From DASUUR01 sp036373975 (GTDB lineage: Bacteria; Patescibacteriota; Saccharimonadia; Saccharimonadales; Saccharimonadaceae): a stretch of 11,481 nt of DNA. Shown one piece after another: positions 6,881 to 11,481 of the stretch. Below the pieces are notes generated by a model that searched no databases, had not been told where the DNA came from, and saw only the letters and a program-made list of their open reading frames with translations. How positions within the stretch are numbered: the stretch's first letter is position 1; each line of letters opens with the position of its first letter. The stretch lies in the NCBI GenBank assembly GCA_036373975.1, contig DASUUR010000020.1, forward strand, positions 1-11,481, written 5' to 3'. Both the position numbers and the translations under genes were made by a program.

Positions 6881-7402
6881 ATGAGGCTTTCGCTCGACAC
6901 GCTCGGCTTCTTCGAATACGAGTGGTGCCAGGTTTTTGCACCCGACTACTTGCGTCGTGAGCGAACCATGGAAGCGGCACTCTGCCCGTCGCTCCGGTCG
7001 CTCGACCGTGAAATTGCCACGGAGTGGTTTAGGGCTCTTCAGGCAATGCGTCAGGCCAAATACGACAACTCCGCAGGGAGTGCATACTTCGTGTTTGGCT
7101 ACAACCAAAAGAGCAGCTACGAAGTTGTGAGCGTGCAGTTCGAGCCCACAGGAAGCCATGTCATGTTGCCAGAAGGCCCCGTATTCAACCTTCGCCATTT
7201 GACGGTACTCAGGCCATCTTTGTACGGCGTAGGCGAACCAGGAACACAAAGGTGGTGGCGAGCCGTGCTGGCTACACCTCGATCTGCTTTCCTGCCTCAG
7301 CTCGGGGCTACTCGGTTCATCGGGCTCGACAATGTTTCCTCGGTTGACCTTGCATTCAAGAAGAAGCTGCACCTGGGTGTAAAGCGCATTTCCTGCGCCT
7401 AA
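6881..7402 (+). CDS. Unknown protein, paralogue of the 6155-6727 product
   Basis: The 173-residue product belongs to the same unrecognised family as the upstream gene. The family positions are F11-x-Y13-x-x-C16-Q17-x-x-A20-P21, Y74-N75 with Y80, V83, S84 and F87, and G121-T122 with W125-W126, V129-L130, P133 and LPQ (138-140). The N-terminal region between the Cys-Gln block and the central strand differs most, and the C-terminal 30 residues are basic and unlike the paralogue. The ATG is preceded by AGGGAAG at a normal distance. The predicted fold is mixed, with beta-rich character around AYFVFGYN and YEVVSVQF. It is a single-gene unit with its own promoter and terminator, so the pair are not one operon even though they are adjacent. 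No function is assigned. Confidence 0.7.
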   Translation: MRLSLDTLGFFEYEWCQVFAPDYLRRERTMEAALCPSLRSLDREIATEWFRALQAMRQAKYDNSAGSAYFVFGYNQKSSYEVVSVQFEPTGSHVMLPEGPVFNLRHLTVLRPSLYGVGEPGTQRWWRAVLATPRSAFLPQLGATRFIGLDNVSSVDLAFKKKLHLGVKRISCA

Positions 7403-7407
7403 CCCTC

Positions 7408-7450
7408 AACGCCTCTGCTCCACAACCGGAGCAGAGGCGTTCTTCATATT
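7408..7450 (+). terminator. Terminator after the second paralogous gene
   Basis: A 14-bp perfect stem (7408-7421 with 7428-7441) encloses a six-base loop. The tail TCTTCATATT is only partly T-rich. The stem shares GCCTCTGC with the terminator at 6737. Confidence 0.85.
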
Positions 7451-7455
7451 CACTA

Positions 7456-7484
7456 TTGACTTTATTCATATTTTGTTGTATCAT
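7456..7484 (+). promoter_or_regulatory. Promoter of the basic low-complexity protein gene
   Basis: TTGACT (7456-7461) and TATCAT (7479-7484) are separated by 17 bases, and the -35 box lies 14 bases past the preceding terminator stem. The leader to the ATG at 7553 is about 60 bases and contains a CCAGCTGG palindrome. Confidence 0.75.
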
Positions 7485-7552
7485 CTCTTTTGAAACCAGC
7501 GAACCAGCTGGAGTCACGTCACGTTCGAGACAAGTTCATGAGGGAGCCAGCG

Positions 7553-8263
7553 ATGGCCAAGCAGAAGAACGACAACGGCAAGTCCAACGGCGGCAACCCG
7601 TCCAACAACGGCGGCGGCAACAAGACGCGCAGCAACGACATCGACTCGAAAGCGAAGAACAAGCTGCGCAAGGACAAGAAGGACCAGCAGAACGCTGCAG
7701 CACGAGCTCGCGCCCAGGGGCGCAAGGAGCAGGCGGCGCGAAGCAAGCGCACCGTGGTGAAGGTCGCGAAGGACCAGCCGGCTCAGACCGACCGGCAGCT
7801 GGAGCAGCTGCGCCAGACGCTCCACAGCGCGCTCGGCGAAGGTGTCGACAGCATCATCGTGCATCGGCGCATCAGCGAAGACAACCGCCGCGCCAAGGCG
7901 CTGCTGCAGTTCACTCGTGGCCGCCTGACGGCTGCCACGGCTGCCCCGTGCGGCATCGACGACGTCATCGACGCCTTCGAGAGCTTCGAGCACAACAGCC
8001 TCGGTGATCAGGGGCTCATCCCGCAGAGTCAGCTCCGCAGCCTGCGCAAGTTGGTGCGGGACTTGCAGATCCTCTTCGTGGAGGAGTGCAGGCGCATCAA
8101 CGTGCGGCCCACGGAGATGCTCGTCCTCAAGCAGAAGTGGTACCGCGGCCTCAAGTCGGAGTTGGCCCAGGCCACCAAGGCGGCCCAGAAGTCCACGACC
8201 AAGGACAACGGCACCACGCCGCAGGTCAAGACCCAACCCGAACCCGCCGCGCAAGCGGCCTGA
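7553..8263 (+). CDS. Unknown basic protein with Asn/Gly/Lys-rich N-terminus
   Basis: No family is recognised. The 236-residue product starts with an Asn/Gly/Lys-rich, surely disordered region (1-35), continues as a Lys/Arg/Gln/Ala-rich segment (35-75) likely to bind nucleic acid or acidic partners, and then has a helical region (about 78-205) with IIVHRRISEDNRRAKALLQF (101-120) and IDDVIDAFESFE (135-146). The tail (206-236) is Thr/Pro/Gln/Ala-rich. The frame extends up to a TTG at 7490, but AGGGAG (7541-7546) lies six bases before the ATG at 7553, which I take as the start. The first 32 codons all end in G or C, in sharp contrast to groEL, which suggests a GC-rich donor or unusual selection. 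A longer antisense frame exists but has no supporting signals. Confidence 0.7.
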   Translation: MAKQKNDNGKSNGGNPSNNGGGNKTRSNDIDSKAKNKLRKDKKDQQNAAARARAQGRKEQAARSKRTVVKVAKDQPAQTDRQLEQLRQTLHSALGEGVDSIIVHRRISEDNRRAKALLQFTRGRLTAATAAPCGIDDVIDAFESFEHNSLGDQGLIPQSQLRSLRKLVRDLQILFVEECRRINVRPTEMLVLKQKWYRGLKSELAQATKAAQKSTTKDNGTTPQVKTQPEPAAQAA

Positions 8264-8273
8264 CGTGGCGAAC

Positions 8274-8302
8274 GGGGTGGCAGCAACCGCTGCCACCCCT
8301 TT
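8274..8302 (+). terminator. Terminator after the basic protein gene
   Basis: An 11-bp perfect stem GGGGTGGCAGC (8274-8284) / GCTGCCACCCC (8289-8299) closes an AACC loop, followed by TTTCCC. The hairpin is strong but the T-tract is short. Confidence 0.8.
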
Positions 8303-8314
8303 CCCATATCTAGG

Positions 8315-8346
8315 CACCTTTCTTACTGGAGGTGTTTTTTGTTTTT
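8315..8346 (+). terminator. Second plus-strand terminator reaching the 3' end of the mutase gene
   Basis: CACCT (8315-8319) pairs with AGGTG (8330-8334), extended by two G-T pairs, and is followed by T6-G-T5. The T-tract runs into the stop codon of the convergent mutase gene. With the hairpin at 8274 it makes a tandem terminator that would keep plus-strand transcription out of the mutase. Confidence 0.6.
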
Positions 8347-9685
8347 ATATCGCTTCTATCACGCTTTTTACACGCGCTACTAGATCGTCGAGCTCTTCTT
8401 GGGTCTTGGCCTCGGCATTTAGGCGCAGCACTGGCTCGGTATTGCTGGCCCGTACATTAAACCATGCGTTCGGATAGTTAACCGTCAAGCCGTCGAGCTC
8501 ATCTTGAGCCCCATCAGTAAACGTTGTCTTCAAACGTTCGATCACCCCTGTTTTATCCGCCACTTCAAAGTTTGTTTCATCGATTGAAACGTATTGGCGA
8601 TATGCAGCAGCCAGCTCGCTTAAGGTACCGCCGCTCTGAGCCAATACTTCAATCGCGATCATCGCCGCAAGCAACCCGCTATCTGCCGACCAGTTATCCT
8701 TAAAGTAATAGTGGCTACTGTGTTCACCGGCAAACACCGCATTATTAGTGCGCATTTCAGCCTTAATGTAGCTGTGCCCTACCTTAGTGCGAATAGCCGT
8801 GCCGCCATTGGCCTCAACAGTTTCGGGCACTATCCGCCCGCAGATCGCATTGTATAAGATTGTAGCCCCAGGGTTTTTCGCCAAGAAATAGCGCGCCAGA
8901 ATTGCGGTCATTACCGTGCCGCTCACTGCTCCGCCCTTTTCGTCAATCAGCACAGCCCGATCGCCGTCGCCGTCGAAGGCAATGCCAAAATCGAGCTTAT
9001 CTTCAAGCACCTTCTTTTGCAAATCAACAATGTTTTGCGGCTCTAAAGGATTCGCAATGTGGTTCGGGAAAGTACCGTCAAGCTCGTAGTACATGCGTTC
9101 AACTCGTAGCGGTGTGTGTGGCTCTAACACTGGCGCAATCGCCCCGAGCATCCCATTCCCTGCATCAATCGCAATATGATACTTAGGCCAACTACCAACG
9201 TTTACAAAACTCAGTACATGCTGCACCCAGTCTTCGCGAACGTCGCGCTCTATAACCGTGCCCTTAGTTGGGGCAGGTGTGGAATTCCCAGCAATAGTGG
9301 CGTCACGGATCTCAGCTAGACCGGTATCAATACCTATTGGTTTTGCCTCTTCTCGACACAGCTTAATGCCGTTGTAGTCGCCCGGGTTGTGACTAGCAGT
9401 AATCATGGCGCCCCCGGCCAGGCCTAGTTTGCCCACTGCAAAATAGATCATATCACTACTTACTAAGCCAATATTTATTACCTCTCGCCCCTGTAAGCGA
9501 ACACCTTCAATCAGTGCTTCTGCCAGCTGTTTCGAGTCTGGCCGCATGTCATGGCCCACTGCTACCGCGCCGTCGCTTGGCAACCAATCAGCAAGAGCTT
9601 TGCCAATATTCCAACACACATCAACCGTCAATTCAGAACCAACTTTGCCACGAACGTCATAGGCTTTAAAAATTTCAGAATTCAT
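8345..9685 (-). CDS. manB: Phosphomannomutase/phosphoglucomutase (alpha-D-phosphohexomutase)
   Basis: The enzyme moves phosphate between C6 and C1 of mannose or glucose through a phosphoserine, giving mannose-1-P or glucose-1-P for nucleotide sugars in the cytoplasm. The 446-residue product has the normal length and all four family motifs: substrate entry at KAYDVRG (7-13), active-site TASHNP with Ser98 (96-101), the Mg-binding DGDGDR with Asp238, Asp240 and Asp242, the sugar-specificity GEHSS (320-324), and the phosphate-binding RASNTEP (412-418). The ATG has a near-perfect AAGGAGG (on the plus strand CCTCCTTT, 9690-9697) four bases upstream. A TACAAT -10-like box reads at 9714-9709, without a good -35. 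It complements the PGI/PMI at 1210-2247. The choice between mannose and glucose as main substrate cannot be made from sequence. Confidence 0.96.
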   Translation of the reverse strand: MNSEIFKAYDVRGKVGSELTVDVCWNIGKALADWLPSDGAVAVGHDMRPDSKQLAEALIEGVRLQGREVINIGLVSSDMIYFAVGKLGLAGGAMITASHNPGDYNGIKLCREEAKPIGIDTGLAEIRDATIAGNSTPAPTKGTVIERDVREDWVQHVLSFVNVGSWPKYHIAIDAGNGMLGAIAPVLEPHTPLRVERMYYELDGTFPNHIANPLEPQNIVDLQKKVLEDKLDFGIAFDGDGDRAVLIDEKGGAVSGTVMTAILARYFLAKNPGATILYNAICGRIVPETVEANGGTAIRTKVGHSYIKAEMRTNNAVFAGEHSSHYYFKDNWSADSGLLAAMIAIEVLAQSGGTLSELAAAYRQYVSIDETNFEVADKTGVIERLKTTFTDGAQDELDGLTVNYPNAWFNVRASNTEPVLRLNAEAKTQEELDDLVARVKSVIEAI

Positions 9686-9745
9686 TGACCCTCCTTTGTC
9701 GTGGTTCTATTGTAGCGTACTTTTGGCATCTCGCTCATGTTTATA

Positions 9746-9774
9746 TTGACTTTTTAAGTTTTTAGTGTTATAAT
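9746..9774 (+). promoter_or_regulatory. Consensus-like promoter of the first small-gene operon
   Basis: TTGACT (9746-9751) and a perfect TATAAT (9769-9774) are 17 bases apart. This is the strongest promoter in the window and drives 9806-10051 and probably 10102-10328. Confidence 0.85.
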
Positions 9775-9805
9775 TTATTAAACCTTAAGAATTCAGAGGT
9801 GCGAG

Positions 9806-10051
9806 ATGATGCACAGCATCGCTCGATTGTCCCCCAGACGCGCCTACCGCAAACTGGCGCGTGCCCTGTTCACCGGTGGCCCCTGTGAGCTCCCTACTTC
9901 AAGTGGAGTTCTGGAGTTCACCGTCGACATGCTACAGCGTAGCACCGACGGCGTCATCACTGTTGTTGGGCACACCCCAGCCGGGGCAGCCGTCAACATG
10001 ACCATCAGCGCAGGCCGGGACATCGAGATCAAGGTACTACCTCTCCCCTAG
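9806..10051 (+). CDS. Small beta-rich unknown protein, family member 1
   Basis: The 81-residue product has a basic N-terminus (ARLSPRRAYRKLARAL, 6-21) and a beta-rich remainder that ends in VITVVGHTPAGAAVNMTI (50-67) and IEIKVLPLP (73-81). The pattern of a strand, a GHT/GTT turn, a polar hydrophobic strand and a final (L/I)EI-x-P strand is also seen in the products of 10439-10711 and 11150-11431, so I treat them as one family. The AYRKLARAL segment also matches GYMKLFNQL of member 2. I know no named family with this pattern. AGAGGT (9795-9800) precedes the ATG at 9806; the next codon is also ATG. It is the first gene of a two-gene unit in which the second is apparently frameshifted. Confidence 0.65.
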   Translation: MMHSIARLSPRRAYRKLARALFTGGPCELPTSSGVLEFTVDMLQRSTDGVITVVGHTPAGAAVNMTISAGRDIEIKVLPLP

Positions 10052-10101
10052 ACACTTCCGCGTGCAATGCGGGAGATTCCAAAGAAAGAGGTACCAGATA
10101 T

Positions 10102-10328
10102 ATGATCACTCGCAAGATGGACCGCACCGCCACCGGTGGAGTCCATGTCCCCGCCGGGCTCGTCCACTACCAGGTGTGTACTACAGCCTGGCTGGCGACC
10201 CCGCGATCTACACCGACCAGACCGTGGCGGTTTCTCCCCGCGAGAACCCCACCCGCCGTGCAGTAGAAATCCTGCAAGAGCGCGGACTGGCCGTCGGCGA
10301 GGATAGCATTGCTATCCAGCCCCTCTGA
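10102..10328 (+). pseudogene. Small unknown gene, apparently frameshifted at a GTGTGT
   Basis: The ATG at 10102 with an AGAGGT RBS upstream opens a frame that reads plausibly to about 10173 and then becomes a Pro/Thr/Arg-rich out-of-frame string ending at 10266. Another frame carries a protein-like C-terminus from about 10174 to the TGA at 10328 (VYYSLAGDPAIYTDQ onward, closing with EDSIAIQPL). The junction is GTGTGT at 10174-10179. Removing one GT gives a continuous 74-residue protein, MITRKMDRTATGG at its start, with no stop. This may be a real decayed gene or a sequence error; no classic slippery heptamer is visible, so programmed frameshifting is less likely. The family is unknown. It is second in the operon behind 9806-10051, and a strong terminator follows. 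Confidence 0.6.
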
Positions 10329-10338
10329 AGAAGGTGAA

Positions 10339-10374
10339 CGCCCGGTATCGTACGCGAGCCGGGCGCTTCTTTTT
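10339..10374 (+). terminator. Terminator of the first small-gene operon
   Basis: CGCCCGG (10339-10345) pairs with CCGGGCG (10359-10365) around a 13-base loop, followed by CTTCTTTTT. It begins 10 bases after the TGA at 10328, which supports that stop being the true gene end. Confidence 0.85.
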
Positions 10375-10379
10375 GTAAT

Positions 10380-10407
10380 TTGATTTTATAACGAACAGTG
10401 GTATAGT
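10380..10407 (+). promoter_or_regulatory. Promoter of the second small-gene operon
   Basis: TTGATT (10380-10385) and TATAGT (10402-10407) are 16 bases apart, and the -10 is preceded by TGG as in an extended -10. It lies 14 bases past the previous terminator stem. Confidence 0.7.
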
Positions 10408-10438
10408 ATACATACACCCACTGACGTTAGGAACGAGC

Positions 10439-10711
10439 ATGACAGATATCCCACCGGGTCGCCATACCACTGTGAAGGGCTACATGAAGCTGTTCAATCA
10501 ACTGTCCTGGGCCTGTGAGACGAAAGGGGCTATCACCGTGCGACTTGCGGACGGTGGAGCGGTGACCTTTGACAAGATCGAAAAGATAGAGGATGCTCCC
10601 GCCCGCCTCGTCACCTTCCGGGGTACGACCAGCAATGGCCGAGAGGTCGAAGTACAGATCTCCATGCGGGAGTGTAGCCGCTCCCTTGAGATTGGCCCCG
10701 TCCCCAGCTAG
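10439..10711 (+). CDS. Small beta-rich unknown protein, family member 2
   Basis: The 90-residue product has a polar N-terminus, a short helix-like segment YMKLFNQL (15-22), and alternating strands ITVRLADG (32-39), LVTFRGTT (57-64), EVEVQIS (69-75) and SLEIGPVPS (82-90). The FRGTT turn followed by a Gly-containing loop, a charged strand and a closing LEI-x-P strand parallels members 1 and 3. AGGA (10429-10432) lies six bases before the ATG. It is the first gene of a two-gene operon with 10730-11053. A longer frame on the opposite strand lacks supporting signals. The fold is probably a small beta barrel or sandwich; the function is unknown. Confidence 0.65.
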   Translation: MTDIPPGRHTTVKGYMKLFNQLSWACETKGAITVRLADGGAVTFDKIEKIEDAPARLVTFRGTTSNGREVEVQISMRECSRSLEIGPVPS

Positions 10712-10729
10712 AGCCTGCGAGGAGACGAG

Positions 10730-11053
10730 ATGCAAATCGCTTTGAGTACACCTGGCCCGCAGCTTCTGGCTTATCTGAGGGGCCGGATAAAAGCCCGGGC
10801 AGCAGCAATGGTCAGCATCCCAGCCTATCCAGACTTCATACCACAGGGCGGAATAACGATTTTCCGCCCAAAGCAGGCTTGCTACGCCGAGGGTCTTGGG
10901 GGAGATGTGGTGTTGGTCCACTGCGTCGTAGACAAGAGGTTCCACGCCAGCTTCATCTTCGGACTCGTGTCGGGAGCACAAAAGCCCGAGGACCCAATGT
11001 CCAGCTCTGTCCTCCCCGTGGCGTACATCGTGTTCCACCAGGCGGTCAGGTAG
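10730..11053 (+). CDS. Unknown protein, second gene of the small-gene operon
   Basis: No family is recognised. The 107-residue product starts with a mildly basic helix (PQLLAYLRGRIKARAAAMV, 10-28), then FIPQGGITIFRP (36-47), a hydrophobic strand VVLVHCVVDKRF (60-71), ASFIFGLVSG (73-82) and a C-terminal VLPVAYIVFHQ (94-104). No signal peptide or obvious membrane helix is present, though it is more hydrophobic than its neighbours. GAGGAG followed by ACGAG precedes the ATG. The start lies 18 bases after the stop of 10439-10711, so the two are co-transcribed. Two small co-transcribed genes recall a toxin-antitoxin layout, but I see no motif that supports it. Confidence 0.6.
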   Translation: MQIALSTPGPQLLAYLRGRIKARAAAMVSIPAYPDFIPQGGITIFRPKQACYAEGLGGDVVLVHCVVDKRFHASFIFGLVSGAQKPEDPMSSSVLPVAYIVFHQAVR

Positions 11054-11056
11054 GGT

Positions 11057-11094
11057 GTGCCGGGTCGAGCCATCGACCCGGCACTCTTGCTTTA
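11057..11094 (+). terminator. Terminator of the second small-gene operon
   Basis: A 12-bp perfect stem GTGCCGGGTCGA (11057-11068) / TCGACCCGGCAC (11073-11084) closes a GCCA loop, followed by TCTTGCTTT. It starts four bases after the stop codon. Confidence 0.85.
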
Positions 11095-11096
11095 AA

Positions 11097-11126
11097 TTGA
11101 CTCAAAATAATGATACGGTGTATCTA
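11097..11126 (+). promoter_or_regulatory. Promoter of the third small gene
   Basis: TTGACT (11097-11102) and TATCTA (11121-11126) are 18 bases apart, starting 12 bases after the previous terminator stem. The first ten bases, TTGACTCAAA/T, resemble those of the promoter at 4023. Confidence 0.6.
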
Positions 11127-11149
11127 CCTACTCACATTGGGAGTGTACC

Positions 11150-11431
11150 ATGAGCAAAACCATGGATGGCAGCTACTTCACCAAGCGCGGCGAAAAAATC
11201 GTGAAATTGCAATTGCGAATAGCCGCAAAGACCGGTATCACCTGCACTATCCAGCTCTATACATCATCTGTACGCATCGAAAACGTTTCGGAGCACGTCA
11301 ACCCCAAAACAGGGTTTATCACCTTCACCGGCACTACGCCTGACAGCGATGGCAGCCGCTGCGTCAAGGTGTTCATCGAGAAGAATGACTGGGAGAACCC
11401 GATACTCGAGATCAAGCCCGCTGAGCAGTAA
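11150..11431 (+). CDS. Small beta-rich unknown protein, family member 3
   Basis: The 93-residue product shows strands KIVKLQLRIA (16-25), CTIQLY (32-37), FITFTGTT (56-63), CVKVFIE (71-77) and ILEIKP (85-90). The FTGTTP turn and the terminal LEI-x-P strand match members 1 and 2; FxGTT and LEIxP are shared directly with member 2. GGGAG (11139-11143) lies six bases before the ATG. It stands alone under its own promoter, unless a partner follows beyond the window. The 50 bases after the stop show no gene and no clear hairpin before the window ends. Function is unknown. Confidence 0.65.
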   Translation: MSKTMDGSYFTKRGEKIVKLQLRIAAKTGITCTIQLYTSSVRIENVSEHVNPKTGFITFTGTTPDSDGSRCVKVFIEKNDWENPILEIKPAEQ

Positions 11432-11481
11432 CTGAGCTGTGGCATCTCCGATAGGGCGTTGGTGTGCTGGACCGATTTTTC

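Noticed and set aside
6863..7372. Minus-strand frame of 169 residues opposite the second paralogue
   Set aside because: The plus-strand product aligns with its neighbour over several blocks; the minus frame has no supporting signals.
7514..8317. Antisense frame of 267 residues opposite the basic protein gene
   Set aside because: It is longer than the gene on the plus strand, but its Leu/Gly/Val/Arg-rich product is typical of the antisense of GC3-rich coding DNA. It has no RBS or promoter, and the plus-strand promoter, RBS and terminator all fit the other gene.
10174..10179. Programmed -1 ribosomal frameshift site
   Set aside because: GTGTGT is not an X-XXY-YYZ heptamer, and I see no adjacent stable hairpin or internal Shine-Dalgarno, so a simple dinucleotide insertion is the better reading.
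10062..10328. Full 88-residue frame starting at 10062
   Set aside because: Its first 37 residues are a basic, His/Arg/Pro-rich string without RBS support and lie over the better start at 10102 in another frame. Only the C-terminal part was kept, as the frameshifted gene.
6725..10328. Recoding of TGA as glycine, as in Gracilibacteria/SR1
   Set aside because: Genes end at TGA just before terminators (6727, 8263, 10328), and no conserved gene contains an in-frame TGA.
10427..11038. Minus-strand frame of 203 residues across two plus-strand genes
   Set aside because: Its product is rich in Cys, His and Trp with no domain pattern, has no RBS, and would run through a plus-strand operon with a good promoter, two RBSs and a 12-bp terminator.
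11432..11481. Terminator or further gene after the last small gene
   Set aside because: A terminal TTTTT is visible, but I cannot pair a convincing stem before it within the window.
1..11481. tRNA, rRNA, CRISPR array, transposase or integrase
   Set aside because: None was seen: no spaced direct repeats, no cloverleaf-like segments that I could fold by eye, and no recombinase motifs in any plausible product.

Overview
The window looks like chromosomal DNA of a Patescibacteria/CPR bacterium, most likely a Candidatus Saccharibacteria (TM7) lineage. I base this on recalled resemblance of the chaperonins, the bifunctional PGI/PMI and the small housekeeping genes; no search was run. TGA is used as a normal stop (6725-6727, 8261-8263, 10326-10328), so the TGA-as-glycine code of Gracilibacteria/SR1 does not apply.

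Two kinds of DNA alternate. The core genes have mixed codon use. They are a 5'-truncated MacB-type ABC permease (2-1213, +), a bifunctional phosphoglucose/phosphomannose isomerase (1210-2247, -), a small Pro/Ser/Ala-linker protein (2340-2828, +), groES-groEL (6008-4071, -) under a CIRCE operator, and a phosphomannomutase/phosphoglucomutase (8345-9685, -). The isomerase and mutase together connect fructose-6-P, glucose-6-P/1-P and mannose-6-P/1-P, which feed nucleotide sugars and envelope glycans.

Between and after the core genes sit compact accessory transcription units. Each has an AT-rich sigma-70-like promoter (-35 usually TTGACT or TTGATT), a short leader with a purine-rich RBS, one or two GC-rich genes of unrecognised or weakly recognised family, and in all but the last unit a strong hairpin terminator. 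They are: a ParB/Srx-like DGQQR protein (2926-3957, -) after the groEL terminator; two paralogous unknown proteins (6155-6727 and 6881-7402) and a basic low-complexity protein (7553-8263) between groES and the mutase; and, from 9746 to the window end, a run of short genes in which three (9806-10051, 10439-10711, 11150-11431) look like members of one small beta-rich family. One gene in this run (10102-10328) appears frameshifted by a dinucleotide.

The main point of interest is this cassette-like architecture: foreign-looking coding sequences with native-looking promoters and terminators, in two visible paralogous families, packed between conserved genes. No tRNA, rRNA, CRISPR, transposase or integrase was seen. 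No gene-free stretch exceeds 300 bases. The last 50 bases (11432-11481) hold no gene, and I see no clear hairpin in them before the window ends.
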